Below are positions 29,176-39,313 of a stretch of DNA of 64,000 nt, piece after piece. Each line of letters starts with the position of its first letter. Position 1 is the first letter of the stretch. The stretch comes from an uncultured Pseudomonadales bacterium (GTDB taxonomy: Bacteria > Pseudomonadota > Gammaproteobacteria > Pseudomonadales > Pseudohongiellaceae). The translations under genes and the position numbers were made by a program. Location of the stretch: NCBI GenBank assembly GCA_943789335.1, contig CALSTS010000006.1:157501-221500 (forward strand), written 5' to 3'. Below the pieces are notes generated by a model. The model was not told where the DNA came from. It worked only from the letters and a program-made list of their open reading frames with translations, and searched no databases.

Positions 29176-31317
29176 TTATTCCTGACTTGCGGCAAATTCT
29201 TGCCTTGTTAGGATGTAGTGTCGAACTGCTTCTACATCAGCCGCATCCAATTCAGCTGCAAAACTAACCATTCCTTGTTCAGCAAAAACGCCACCTAGTA
29301 CCACAGAAGCCCAGGCTTCTGAACTCGCAGGAAAGGAGCTGTAGCGTAAGTCTTGAATGACGCCACTACCAACCGCACCGGCACCATGGCAAGCCCCGCA
29401 ATAACGGTCATAGACTTCAAAGCCTTGCTCAGCTAAATCAGTATCGATTGTAATACCTGAAAGGTCAGGAATAGCCGGGGTTATCAGTTCGTAATCTGGA
29501 AGCGATGCTTCACCGCCTAATTTAAATGTCAGTATTCTGCTATTTGCCAATGTAGGGCCTGAGTTGGTGGAAAGGGGCCCCAAAATAATTGGCAATATGC
29601 CACCCCAGCCAGCCATAACAGTGATGTACTGTTCACCATCAACTTCATAAGTTACTGGCGGAGCAACAATAGCGGTTTGCGTTGGGTATTCCCATATTGT
29701 GGCGCCATCGTTGGCGGCATAGGCCTTAAGAAAGCCAGCAGCAGTTCCCTGAAAAACCAGATCGCCTGCTGTAGATAAAACGCCACCATTCCAAGGGCCA
29801 GGATATTGTACGCGCCAGCGTTCTTCCTGAGCGACCGGATCCCACGCGGCTAAGTGGCCAAGAGTTGCCGCTTTTACGCCGGTAATAACATCAGGGTCAT
29901 CTGGCAGGCGGGCGACTTTGGTATCAACACCTAAGTTTGCAGCCAGGGCTTTTGCTTCAAATGCATTGTCTTCCATATAAGGAAAGCTGATTTCCTGTGC
30001 GGGCAAATAGACGAGGCCGGTTTCAGGATTGTAAGACATCGGGTGCCAGTTGTGGCCGCCAAGAAAGCTGGGAGATTGAAGAGATACTTCACCGGTTTCC
30101 CAATACTTGGCTGAATCGAGAATATTGGGTCGACCTGTTTCAGGGTCAATACCATCAGCCCAAGTGATAGGTACGAAATTCTCACCAGATATAAACTCGC
30201 CTGTTACTCTGTCGATGACGTAAAAGAATCCGTTTTTAGGCGCTTGCATAATGACTTGACGCAAAGCGCCATCAATTTCCAAATCAGCCAGGATCATATG
30301 CTGAGTAGCGGTATAGTCCCAGGCATCCCCTGGTGTTGTTTGGTAATGCCAAACGTAATCACCGGTATCGGCGTCTAATGCCACAATGGATGAGACGAAT
30401 AAGTTGTCGCCCACACCTTCACTTCTTATCAGAGGGTTCCAGGGCGAAGAGTTACCGGTGCCAATATATAAAAGTCCAAGGTCAGGGTCATAGGCCATAG
30501 AATCCCAAGCGGTTCCGCCGCCACCCAAAAGCCACCATTCGCCTTGCCAGGTTTCAGCGGCTAATGCCATCGTGTCTGATTCGAAGCCATCGGCCGGATT
30601 ACCGGGAACTGTATAGAAACGCCAGCGCTGATCTCCAGTTTCAATATCATAAGCGGTGACATATCCCCTTACTCCGAATTCAGCACCTCCATTACCAATA
30701 AAAACCAAACCTTCTGCCACACGCGGCGCACCGGTAATGGTATAAGGTTGAGACAGGTCTATGGTAAGTACCGACCAAAGTTCGTCTCCAGTCTCTGCAT
30801 CTAGTGCAATCAATCGACCGTCAAGCGTGCCGACAACTACTCTGTCTTCCCACCAGGCAACGCCACGATTAACAGCATCGCAACAGCCATTGACGGCATG
30901 AGAACGATCTACTTCAGGATCAAAAGTCCAGAGTATCTCACCAGTGCCAGCATCAAGTGCATGAACGATGCTCCAGGCAGTTGTGGTATACATGATGCCA
31001 TCAACAATGATTGGCGAAGCTTCCTGGCCACGACTTCCCGGTAAGTCGACATACCAGGCCAGCGATAAATTCTCGACTGAATCCGTATTGATCGTTTCTA
31101 AGGGGCTAAAACGTTGCTCAGACCAGGTTCGACCATGAGCAAGCCAGTCACCGGGTCTATTATCAGCATCAGCAATTGTTGGCGCCAATGGTGAAGAGCC
31201 CTGCAAGACAACAGAAGGTTCAGAGCTTTGTCTTGGGTCAGTATTTGCACCACAGCTCGATAACATTAAAGTCACAACAGTAATCAGTGACAATGTCAGA
31301 AATTTTTTATTCTTCAT
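29176..31317 (-). CDS. PQQ-dependent quinohemoprotein alcohol dehydrogenase, lipoprotein
   Basis: About 713 aa from ATG 31317, which gives a lipoprotein signal (VTLMLSSC, lipobox Cys22); in-frame ATGs lie further upstream, to 31353. The eight-bladed PQQ propeller shows the vicinal disulfide NGCCDAVNRG, which covers PQQ in type II enzymes, and GTGNSSPWN as a probable Ca2+/active-site segment. A C-terminal cytochrome c domain follows (CGACHGAGAVGSG). It should oxidise an alcohol in the periplasm and pass electrons through the fused heme. No PQQ biosynthesis genes are in the window. The second PQQ enzyme at 45.4 kb has its heme domain at the other end. Confidence 0.9.
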   Translation of the reverse strand: MKNKKFLTLSLITVVTLMLSSCGANTDPRQSSEPSVVLQGSSPLAPTIADADNRPGDWLAHGRTWSEQRFSPLETINTDSVENLSLAWYVDLPGSRGQEASPIIVDGIMYTTTAWSIVHALDAGTGEILWTFDPEVDRSHAVNGCCDAVNRGVAWWEDRVVVGTLDGRLIALDAETGDELWSVLTIDLSQPYTITGAPRVAEGLVFIGNGGAEFGVRGYVTAYDIETGDQRWRFYTVPGNPADGFESDTMALAAETWQGEWWLLGGGGTAWDSMAYDPDLGLLYIGTGNSSPWNPLIRSEGVGDNLFVSSIVALDADTGDYVWHYQTTPGDAWDYTATQHMILADLEIDGALRQVIMQAPKNGFFYVIDRVTGEFISGENFVPITWADGIDPETGRPNILDSAKYWETGEVSLQSPSFLGGHNWHPMSYNPETGLVYLPAQEISFPYMEDNAFEAKALAANLGVDTKVARLPDDPDVITGVKAATLGHLAAWDPVAQEERWRVQYPGPWNGGVLSTAGDLVFQGTAAGFLKAYAANDGATIWEYPTQTAIVAPPVTYEVDGEQYITVMAGWGGILPIILGPLSTNSGPTLANSRILTFKLGGEASLPDYELITPAIPDLSGITIDTDLAEQGFEVYDRYCGACHGAGAVGSGVIQDLRYSSFPASSEAWASVVLGGVFAEQGMVSFAAELDAADVEAVRHYILTRQEFAASQE

Positions 31318-31764
31318 TAGATCTTGTTGCATCAATAGTCTCACATAAATCAATTAGTGGTGGTGGAAGCGAAATGGCTCCCAATAATTCCAGATGGTAC
31401 TTGTTTATAGGTAATTATAAATTTCTGTGCGAGCGCCCCGCTTGAGTAATTTTAGTGGCAAAGCCATGAGTTTTTGTAATTAATTTTTAGTGGTTTCATT
31501 AATTCCTCCAAGCAAGATAGCATATGATTATTGGCACAAAAAATATATTAATTTATTTTTAAATCGGGAGGGATTTTACTAAAAATAAGTTTTTACTTTT
31601 TTATTTCCATTATTCAATTAAAAAAAGAGTTATTTACAAAAAAACTTTTATTGCTCCAATAAGTTAAATAGAGATTTAATAAAATATATGCTGGACGATA
31701 TGTCCTTCCATGTTTATTCTTTCTACCCTTGGAACGCAATAATAAATAGAATTGAGCAATTAAT
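31318..31764. other. AT-rich divergent intergenic region
   Basis: About 450 bp, very AT-rich, between the PQQ alcohol dehydrogenase and the carboxylesterase. It holds both promoters in principle. No convincing operator, RNA or small gene is seen. Confidence 0.45.
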
Positions 31765-33432
31765 ATGGATCGTCGTAAATTTTGTAAATCCAGTCAACTT
31801 TCATTAGCTACTGGACTTGTTACGCCTTTTTTGTGGGCCAGATCAAGTGCGCAGGGGAATGGACCTAGCAGCATTGTGAATACGACTTCAGGGCGTGTAC
31901 AAGGTTATATGAATGACTCTGTTGAAGTATTCCGCGGAATTCCTTATGGAGCGCCTACCAGCGGGGCTAACCGATTCATGCCGCCTCAGGAAGCAAGACC
32001 CTGGACAGGTGTTCGCAGTACGACGGTTTTTGGTACTCGATCACCGCAGCCATTTCGACCTATGATTCCTGAAATTGGTGATGCCCTAACTGGGACTGGT
32101 GCGATGGGAGAGGACAATCTTAAACTGAATGTATGGACCTCAGATACTAACTCTAACGCCCAGAAACCAGTCCTGATCTGGTTTCACGGTGGAGGCTTTA
32201 GAACCGGTTCTGGCAACTCACCCTTCTTTGATGGCGAACAACTGGCCCGTTACCATGACATGGTTGTTGTCACAGTTACTCACCGCCTGAATGCTCTGGG
32301 ATTTTTGTATCTCGCTGATGCTCCGGATGAACGCTATCGGGAATCATCCAATATGGGCATGCAGGATATTCTGCTTGCCTTGCAATGGGTAAACAAAAAT
32401 ATCGAAAACTTCGGGGGCGATCCGGACAACGTTACTATTGGTGGTCAATCTGGTGGCGGGGGCAAGACCAGCATCCTTCATGGCATGCCTGAAGCGCGTG
32501 GTCTTTTTCATAAAGCCATCATCATGGCGACCATCATTGAAACAGCGGTATCAGCCCTTGAGGTAGAAGAAGCTGTTCATAACAGAGACTTGCTGCTGGC
32601 TCGCCTCGGGTTGAACATAAATAATCTGGACGCCCTGCAGGAAATGCCTTTCGAAGTCATTATTCGATCGCTAGGAAGACAACCGGGACCAGTAACTCCG
32701 GATAATGGAGACTTGGGATTGCGTTATGTTCCGGTGGTTGATGACCGAGTGTTGACTCTGCATCCCTTCTCACCGGAGGCTTCGCCACTGGCGACAGAGG
32801 TTCCTATATTTTGTGGTTCCAATGAGACTGAAGGCGTGCCTTATGGCAATCCTAATGATGATTTCTGGAATTCCGAGCCGGGAAATTTAAATGAACTGGT
32901 TTCAGAAATCGTACAAAGCCATAGGATTTCTGAACAGGAAGCGCGTGGTTTGATCAGCTTGTATCAAAGTAATAGACCTGATGCTTCTTATGGAGATCTT
33001 TCTCTTTATATGCAAGCGGACATTCGCCCGACACGTATTGCTCCCTATATTATTGCTGAACGTAAAGTCGAACAAAATACAGCTCCTGTTTTTATGTACT
33101 ATTTTCAATGGAACTCTCCGGTACTTTACGGAAAGTTGCGTTCCATGCACTGTATGGAAGTCCCTTTCTTCTTTGACAATATTGATAATACGGTCTTTAT
33201 GAATGGTCGTGGCAGAGAGCAGTATGAATTAGCTTGGAAGATGGCTGAATCCTGGGCAGCTTTTGCCCGCACTGGCAACCCGAGTAATGCCAGCATACCT
33301 GAATGGCCCGCTTTCAACCTGAATGAAAGACCCACCATGGTGTTCAGCAATAATACTCGAGTAGTGAATGATCCTTACAGGGATGAGAGGCTAGCTACTG
33401 ATGAGATTCTGGCTCGTCGGCAAGAAGCTTAA
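31765..33432 (+). CDS. Exported type B carboxylesterase
   Basis: 555 aa, alpha/beta hydrolase. The N-terminus has a twin-arginine-like signal (MDRRKFCKSSQLSLATG ... SSA|QG). Catalytic parts are the oxyanion FHGGGF, nucleophile Ser229 in GGQSGGG, an acid in NETEGVPYG and His in SMHCMEVPFFFDN. Type B esterases hydrolyse carboxylic esters, including plasticiser-like and aromatic esters. Exported copies can feed alcohols and acids to periplasmic dehydrogenases such as the divergent PQQ enzyme; this link is inference. The ribosome-binding site is weak. Confidence 0.9.
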   Translation: MDRRKFCKSSQLSLATGLVTPFLWARSSAQGNGPSSIVNTTSGRVQGYMNDSVEVFRGIPYGAPTSGANRFMPPQEARPWTGVRSTTVFGTRSPQPFRPMIPEIGDALTGTGAMGEDNLKLNVWTSDTNSNAQKPVLIWFHGGGFRTGSGNSPFFDGEQLARYHDMVVVTVTHRLNALGFLYLADAPDERYRESSNMGMQDILLALQWVNKNIENFGGDPDNVTIGGQSGGGGKTSILHGMPEARGLFHKAIIMATIIETAVSALEVEEAVHNRDLLLARLGLNINNLDALQEMPFEVIIRSLGRQPGPVTPDNGDLGLRYVPVVDDRVLTLHPFSPEASPLATEVPIFCGSNETEGVPYGNPNDDFWNSEPGNLNELVSEIVQSHRISEQEARGLISLYQSNRPDASYGDLSLYMQADIRPTRIAPYIIAERKVEQNTAPVFMYYFQWNSPVLYGKLRSMHCMEVPFFFDNIDNTVFMNGRGREQYELAWKMAESWAAFARTGNPSNASIPEWPAFNLNERPTMVFSNNTRVVNDPYRDERLATDEILARRQEA

Positions 33433-33517
33433 AATCTCTTTAAAGCTAAAGGCATAATTTGAATAATGAGGCCTCTGTATATCTTGAGGTTCTCAAGTTC
33501 TCTTATCAGTGTGATGA

Positions 33518-34688
33518 TTACCTTGCGCCCTGTGCAGTTCGAATACCTGTCGGTCCTCCACTTACCGGAATTGACCCACTCTGTACGAGATTGCTGCCAT
33601 CAAAATCGAACAAAGTAAGCTCATGTTCGACTGAACATTGAACAGCTAGTTTTGTCGCGTCATTATTCCAAACGACGCCCTGACACCAGTGACCAATTTC
33701 TGTTTCTGCCACCAAACTCAAATTCATCCCGGACCTTTGGTAAATTTTAAGAATACCGAAATCATGAAACCAAGGTGTATTAGGTGGTAAGTTAGAACCA
33801 TTCATAATGGGGACTGCAAGATAGTTACCATCAGGTGATAGAGCTAGGCCCTCAGGAATAATCCCAACAGTTACCGCATTCACCATGCGCGGAGGTGAAA
33901 GGTGTAAATCAATCACGCTGACTGTATCAACACCTCCAGTCGGGCCATTACCTATAATTGGCTGCTATGGCATATTGGCCATCAGGTGTGATATCGATAG
34001 AATAAGGTCCTAGATTGGATGAAATATCTAAACCACTATAAGTGACTTCTTCTCCTTCTATTTCCAGCATGGAAACACTGTGATCTGCATTTCGTGTAAC
34101 CAAGGCTCGAGAGCCATCGGGAGTAAAGACGGGCAGGCTTGGCTGGCAAGTGTCGCAAACTTGCACATCCCCAACCCGAGTAACTACTTTATCTATAATA
34201 CTGAACACAGTCACAGTCCCGGCAGCCCGGTTTGCAACCAGAGCCATAGTTCCGGTTGGATTGATCGACACCCCGGAAGCTCTCTCTCCTGCACGGACAG
34301 TATCAATGACCTGTATTGGTATAGATTCCAGATCCACTACACTGACTACATCATTGAAAATTGTCTTGGTGGGATCGTTTGGATCAAGGCGCGTCGAAGA
34401 GACAATGAGGGCAATAGATTCATCAGGTGCTACCGCAACACTTTGTGGAGGTGCAGACCAGCCTCCAGGGGCATTGAGTTCGGCAATCAGTCGAGGGGGA
34501 TTTGCCCCAAGATCAACAATGCTCACAGTATCCGGTGGAGGATTGCGGACTAGTGTGTTTACGCCATCAATAAGTTCAGCTTTATTATCATTGGACGATA
34601 CAAGCAATTGTGCGAAGGAATTTTGCATGATGGCAAATAGCATTAGCAGCATTACGCTAAGTAGGGATAAACACGATTTTATTTTCAA
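33518..34688 (-). pseudogene. Exported YVTN-type beta-propeller protein, frameshifted
   Basis: Two pieces of one gene. The 5' part (34688-33948, 246 aa) has a signal peptide (QNSFA|Q) and propeller repeats (ppDTVSIVDLGANPPR, VSVVDLESIPIQV, NRAAGTVTVFSI, SLPVFTPDGSRALVTRN, YSIDITPDGQYAIAAN). It then hits TAA at 33948. Removing one T from the AATT at about 33955-33959 restores the frame: N-IGNGPTGGVDTVSVIDLHLSPPR, running on into the 3' part (IPEGLALSPDGNYLAVP ... TGIRTAQGAR) to 33518. The joined protein would be about 390 aa. It is either a true frameshift mutation or a single-base sequence error. Function unknown; such propellers often bind partners or polymers in the envelope. Confidence 0.82.
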
Positions 34689-35000
34689 AAATACCTCCGA
34701 TGATGCCTTGGATTTTATCTGAGTTTATGATACTAGACCATTATTCATAAGTCTGAATATTTGGATTAACTTGATCTGAAGTTTACTAGCTCAGTGTGGC
34801 TGGGGGTCCCTTTTCCCGGCAAATAAAAAAGTGATAAAAAAATACAAAGGAAAAAATGAGAAAGCAGTATGAAGGGATACCTCTTGGGTAGCGAAAAAGG
34901 TAAGATAGCTGGGACATTTTTTGTCAGTTCCTACTGACAATTGACTTGGTTTCACACTTATTTATAAACGCCTTTTCTTAAATAATTTTAGAGAAATACT
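34689..35000. other. Intergenic region with a promoter and an inverted repeat
   Basis: About 312 bp between divergent genes, AT-rich. Apart from the promoter/inverted repeat described separately at 34921-34968, nothing is seen. Confidence 0.5.
34921..34968 (+). promoter_or_regulatory. Putative sigma-70 promoter abutted by an 8-bp inverted repeat
   Basis: TTGTCAGT-TCCT-ACTGACAA (34921-34940) is a perfect inverted repeat ending directly at a -35-like TTGACT (34941-34946). A 16-bp spacer follows, then -10-like TATAAA (34963-34968), 33 bp before the ATG at 35001. The placement is typical of an activator or repressor operator. Confidence 0.6.
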
Positions 35001-36194
35001 ATGATTAAAGTTAGTTTACCAAGCTCTATAAAAACCAGTTTTATTGCTGCCACTCTCTTGTTCACTGGCGAGAATTTGGCTCAAACATTGACATTTGACC
35101 CTCTGGATCCTTTTGAAAATATTGCCTCGGCAGAGCAATGGAGGGATACCTATAGAACCCAGGGAGAAATTGACCCCAACGACCCTTTTCATAATTTGAC
35201 TGCTTCTCAAATGTGGCTGAGAACCTGGGGAGGGCAGTGGAAAACAGCTGCTGAAAATGGCATAAATTTTGAAGACTTTTACGATACCATTCAAGGCAAT
35301 AGCGGTAACAGCTACCAGCTTCAAAGTCCTTATGCTTATGACACGGCCGAGGAACATTGGCAGGCATGGATAGAAGCGGCTAATGGAGGTACCCAACATT
35401 CTCGTTCAAGTGTGCCTGATTGGTCAGGTGACTGGAATGGAGAAGCCTCTACAAGAGGCTTGTTAGGAGGAGGCGCCCAGCTGAGAGATATTTATGCCGG
35501 AATTTCAGATGAATACAAGCCATACTATATTCAGGCAGTTCAAGCAGAGCTAGAAGGACGTAACTGGTGGCCTGCCGATACCTGTTTGCCGAATGGTTTT
35601 TTGCGAGATGGTTGGCGAATAAGATTTGTAAGCACCGAGTCTGATATGACAGTATTTATGAAAGATCAACCGGTTGCAGAAAACAGATTTATTTTTACAG
35701 ATGGTCGAGGTTTTCTGCCTGAAGATTGGGCTTTGAGCCAGTGGTACGGTGAGTCACAAGGTATTTGGGACGGTGATGAGCTGGTTATCTGGACTAAAAA
35801 TATTAAAGGTTGGAGTGGAGGTCACGGCTTGCCTGAATACAGTGATTCAATGGAGGTCATTGAGCGTTGGGCAAAAGTTGGTGAGCAGTTACTGGTTGAT
35901 ATTACGCTATATGATCCACTTGCCTTTGCATACCCCTGGCATGATGTTGCTGTTTTTGATGCAGCAGAAAGCCTCGATAAATGGATGGAACAACCGCCTT
36001 CTTTAAATGACTGTGTTTCCACCAACAATACTTATCATGATGAGTTGGGCTTAATTAATGAATATTCACCATTGCACCCTGAATATCATGACCCTTTTGA
36101 TACGAGGCCTTGGATAAAATCTTATGAGAATGCTGAAGAAGCCAAACGGCAGGGACTGCTTCCTGCTGCTGAATACTTTATAGATCTTGAATGA
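35001..36194 (+). CDS. Secreted Trp-rich protein of unnamed family (paralogue of the gene at 49.9-51.0 kb)
   Basis: 397 aa with a Sec signal peptide (GENLA|QT). No named domain is recognised. The pattern is a WSGDWNG segment (about 135-141), a Cys in PADTCLPNGFLRDG, FIFTDGRG, WYGESQGIWDGDELVIWTKNIKGW, SMEVIERWAKVGEQLLVDITLYDP, and a second Cys in LNDCVSTNNTYHDE. The 49.9-kb protein shows the same order (WEGLWSAGG, TTCEPAGLPRWF, VLVVHTEDIYP, VEIWYEWWDAENDRVKVAVNLYFYDD, RYWECAQNNNTYL). The two Cys could form a disulfide. It heads the run leading to DUF6152 and DUF1592/DUF1552 genes and has its own strong promoter candidate. Confidence 0.72.
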   Translation: MIKVSLPSSIKTSFIAATLLFTGENLAQTLTFDPLDPFENIASAEQWRDTYRTQGEIDPNDPFHNLTASQMWLRTWGGQWKTAAENGINFEDFYDTIQGNSGNSYQLQSPYAYDTAEEHWQAWIEAANGGTQHSRSSVPDWSGDWNGEASTRGLLGGGAQLRDIYAGISDEYKPYYIQAVQAELEGRNWWPADTCLPNGFLRDGWRIRFVSTESDMTVFMKDQPVAENRFIFTDGRGFLPEDWALSQWYGESQGIWDGDELVIWTKNIKGWSGGHGLPEYSDSMEVIERWAKVGEQLLVDITLYDPLAFAYPWHDVAVFDAAESLDKWMEQPPSLNDCVSTNNTYHDELGLINEYSPLHPEYHDPFDTRPWIKSYENAEEAKRQGLLPAAEYFIDLE

Positions 36195-36264
36195 AAATAG
36201 GCTCGTGTCTTAAATAATAACTAATAGACTTATAATAACTTTATTAATATTGAGGATTGAAACA

Positions 36265-36675
36265 ATGCCCATACAAAGATTCAGTCTAATGCTGGTTGTT
36301 TTAATGACAACATGTTTTTTTACAAGTGTTGCTCCTGTAATGGCACATCACTCGCATGCAATGTTTGATAGTGATCAAGAAATAACTATCACTGGCAAAG
36401 TTGCCGGACTCCGTTATGCCAATCCTCATGTTCGCTTGTTGCTCGAAGTGGAATCTGAGGCGGGTGAAATCGAAAGATGGGATATAGAAATGTCAACGAT
36501 TGTAAATATGAGAGAACGTGGAGTTACAAGAGCCACCTTTCCCTCCGGTGCAGAAGTAACAATTACAATAAATCCCTTACGGGATGGAGGACATGCTGGA
36601 AATTATTCCCGCTTACTTTCTGTGGGCGATGTCCACAATATGGCCGAGGGCAACAACTGGGATCCTTCTTCTTAA
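36265..36675 (+). CDS. DUF6152-type small exported protein
   Basis: 136 aa from ATG 36265 (GAGGA eight bases upstream; a TTG at 36250 is in frame but lacks support). The signal peptide ends PVMA|HH. The mature start AHHSHAMFD, then ITGKVAGLRYANPHVRLLLEVE, is the family's hallmark, with later GAEVTITINPLRDGGHAGNYSR. The paired His residues at the new N-terminus could bind metal. The family has no known function; it is often found with Trp-rich secreted proteins like the gene before it, and it lies 70 bp after that gene. Confidence 0.78.
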   Translation: MPIQRFSLMLVVLMTTCFFTSVAPVMAHHSHAMFDSDQEITITGKVAGLRYANPHVRLLLEVESEAGEIERWDIEMSTIVNMRERGVTRATFPSGAEVTITINPLRDGGHAGNYSRLLSVGDVHNMAEGNNWDPSS

Positions 36676-36820
36676 AAAAACAAGAAGTTGCAGAAAATAT
36701 AGGTGATTTCTTGCAGGATTGAAGGAACGAAACAAAGAGAATGTAAGGTTTTATTTAAAACCATTTGCAATGTAAATCATTAGGGTTTAGATTGCTGCAA
36801 GCCATTGATTTTATTACTTC

Positions 36821-39226
36821 ATGGGGAATGTAAACGTGTTCAATCCAGGAAAGGCTCGCCTTAATAAACTGCTAACTTTTTCGATCTTGGCAGCATCATC
36901 CTTTGGAATTCAATCTCAAGAGCCGCTTACTGAGCTCAGAACCGATTTTGTTTATGATTATTGTACTGAATGCCATAATTCCGTTGACTACTCAGGCAGT
37001 CTGGATTTTTGGGAAATGGATATCGCCAATGTTCACGATGACGCGGAACGTTGGGAAAAAGTCATTCGGAAGCTTGAAACGGGTCAGATGCCACCAAGAG
37101 GTGAAGAGCGGCCAGATCCTGAAGCCCTCGATGCCTTTCTTGGCAGTTTAGTCGCGGATCTGGACTCTGCTGAAGCAAATCCTGGTATTGCCGGCTTGCG
37201 ACGCATGAACCGCACCGAATATAGCAATGCTGTTCGTGATTTGCTGGGGATTAAAATTGATGTTCGTTCCATGTTGCCGCCCGATGACAGCACTATCGGG
37301 TTTGACAATATTTCCCTTGGAATAAACCCTCTCTTGCTGGAACAGTATCTTACCACAGCCACCCGAATCAGTAGACTCGTGGTGGGCAGCCCGGAAATTC
37401 CACTGCTTGCCGAGTCTTACAGAGCAGCACCGGATCTGTCACAGGATGTCCATTTACCCGGACTTCCACTCGGCACTCGCGGTGGTTTGCTAATTGAGCA
37501 CAATTTTCCGCTGGATGCCGATTACTATTTTGACATCAGACTGATGATGACGACTGTAGACCAGATAAAAGGGGTCGAATTTGAGCAGCAAGCTGATATT
37601 TGGATTGATGATGAACTGGTGCACAGTATTACTTTCGGTGGATTTGAAGACTTCAATTTGGGAAGAGGAGCGCAACGTGTCGCCGTTGAGGACAAAATGC
37701 AGGTCACCTTGCCAGTGACGGCAGGTCGCCATGAAATCGCAATTGCTTTTGTCGACGAAAACAGCGCCCTGAATACGGAAAACCTGAGTCCTTTTATCAA
37801 GCCAGCTACGGTTATTCAGCCGCTTGACCCGACAGGCCCTCCTCATCTTGACCGTTTGACGATAACCGGGCCTTACAATCCGGTCGGTCCGGGCAATCCC
37901 GATTACAGGCAGAGACTGTTCAGTTGTCGGCCCAATGCCACATTGAGCGCAGATGAGTGTGCATACAATATCCTTTCTGAACTGACACAAAGGGTTTATC
38001 GCAGACCAGTCAGTGATGAGGATATCAACCCGGTGATGCGCCTGTTTGCTGAAGGTAACCGGGACGGCAGTTTTGATCAGGGTATTGACTATGCCTTGCG
38101 TTATATCCTGTCAAATCCCAAATTTATCTTCCGTTTTGAAGAAACCCCGGCATCTGCTGTTCCTGGCGATGATTATTTCATATCGGATCTGGAGCTGGCA
38201 TCGCGCTTATCCTTTTTTATCTGGAGCAGCATCCCGGATGAAGAGTTATTAGAAACCGCGATCAATGGCCGTTTGTCCGAGACGGAAGTGTTAAACCAGC
38301 AAATCGAGCGTATGTTGCAGGATGAAAAATCCTTTGCTCTGTCGGAAAATTTTGCTGGCCAGTGGCTGTACCTGCGAAACCTGTCTACAACTGATCCTGA
38401 TCCTCAGAAATTTCCTGACTGGGACGATAATCTCAGGCAGGCCATGCTCACAGAAACACAGATGTTTTTCGATAGTATTGTTCGCGAGGATCGCAGCGTG
38501 CTGGACCTCCTCAATGCAGATTACAGCTTCATCAACGAACGCCTAGCGCTGCATTATGGATATAGAGGCATCAGAGGTGAAAGATTCCGTCGTGTGGAGG
38601 TGCCAGAAGAACGTCGTGGTTTGCTAGGTCATGGCAGCATTTTGACGGTTACCTCACATGCTCACAGGACTTCGCCGGTCCTACGCGGTAAATTTATCCT
38701 TGAGAACATGATGGGGACTCCACCACCAGCTCCACCACCCAATATACCAGACCTCCAGGCCGTATCAGAAGGCGGGGTTCCTTTGTCTATTCGACAACAG
38801 ATGGAGCAACACAGGGCAGATCCGGTCTGTGCCAGCTGTCACAATGTGATGGACCCCTTGGGACTGGCTCTGGAAAACTTTGATGCCTTGGGTCGATGGA
38901 GAGAGCTGGGTATAACGGGTCGCCCAATCGACGCCAGTGGTGAGCTTTCGGATGGAACTCCTGTTTCCGGACCTCAGGACCTCCGGGCCGCTTTGATGGC
39001 AAATCCTGAGATATTTGTGTCTACCATGCTGGAGAAAATGTACATTTATGCACTGGGTCGGCCGCTAGAGTATTACGACCAACCGACCATGCGCAGGATT
39101 CTGGAAGCATCAACTAAAGATAATTACAGCTTTTCCTCACTGGTAGAGGGAATTGCCAATAGTATTGCTTTTCAGATGAATCGATATGAAGAAGATGCTG
39201 TAACATTAAGTATGAATGAAAATTGA
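36821..39226 (+). CDS. DUF1592-group diheme-type cytochrome (PSCyt/DUF1587-1595-1592-1588-1585)
   Basis: 801 aa, exported (signal near GIQS|QE). An N-terminal heme c motif CTECH (about 48-52) is followed in order by DUF1587 (GLRRMNRTEYSNAVRDLLG), a carbohydrate-module-like insert, DUF1595 (LTQRVYRRPVSDEDI), DUF1592 (FIFRFEE; ELASRLSFFIWSSIPDEELL), DUF1588 (RRGLLGHGSILTVTSHAHRTSPV; second heme motif CASCH, about 670-674) and DUF1585 (LEKMYIYALGRPLEYYD). This set is well known from planctomycetes but undetermined in role; a periplasmic redox enzyme is likely. It is paired with DUF1552 downstream, as usual. GTG 36836, with GGGGA eight bases upstream, is an alternative start. Confidence 0.88.
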   Translation: MGNVNVFNPGKARLNKLLTFSILAASSFGIQSQEPLTELRTDFVYDYCTECHNSVDYSGSLDFWEMDIANVHDDAERWEKVIRKLETGQMPPRGEERPDPEALDAFLGSLVADLDSAEANPGIAGLRRMNRTEYSNAVRDLLGIKIDVRSMLPPDDSTIGFDNISLGINPLLLEQYLTTATRISRLVVGSPEIPLLAESYRAAPDLSQDVHLPGLPLGTRGGLLIEHNFPLDADYYFDIRLMMTTVDQIKGVEFEQQADIWIDDELVHSITFGGFEDFNLGRGAQRVAVEDKMQVTLPVTAGRHEIAIAFVDENSALNTENLSPFIKPATVIQPLDPTGPPHLDRLTITGPYNPVGPGNPDYRQRLFSCRPNATLSADECAYNILSELTQRVYRRPVSDEDINPVMRLFAEGNRDGSFDQGIDYALRYILSNPKFIFRFEETPASAVPGDDYFISDLELASRLSFFIWSSIPDEELLETAINGRLSETEVLNQQIERMLQDEKSFALSENFAGQWLYLRNLSTTDPDPQKFPDWDDNLRQAMLTETQMFFDSIVREDRSVLDLLNADYSFINERLALHYGYRGIRGERFRRVEVPEERRGLLGHGSILTVTSHAHRTSPVLRGKFILENMMGTPPPAPPPNIPDLQAVSEGGVPLSIRQQMEQHRADPVCASCHNVMDPLGLALENFDALGRWRELGITGRPIDASGELSDGTPVSGPQDLRAALMANPEIFVSTMLEKMYIYALGRPLEYYDQPTMRRILEASTKDNYSFSSLVEGIANSIAFQMNRYEEDAVTLSMNEN

Positions 39227-39313
39227 TTGATATTTGGTTGAATTTTATACATGATCAAGTGTGATGTGCAGTATCGGACGAAAATTAAAGGTGAATCTTA
39301 GAAGGAGAAAAGC

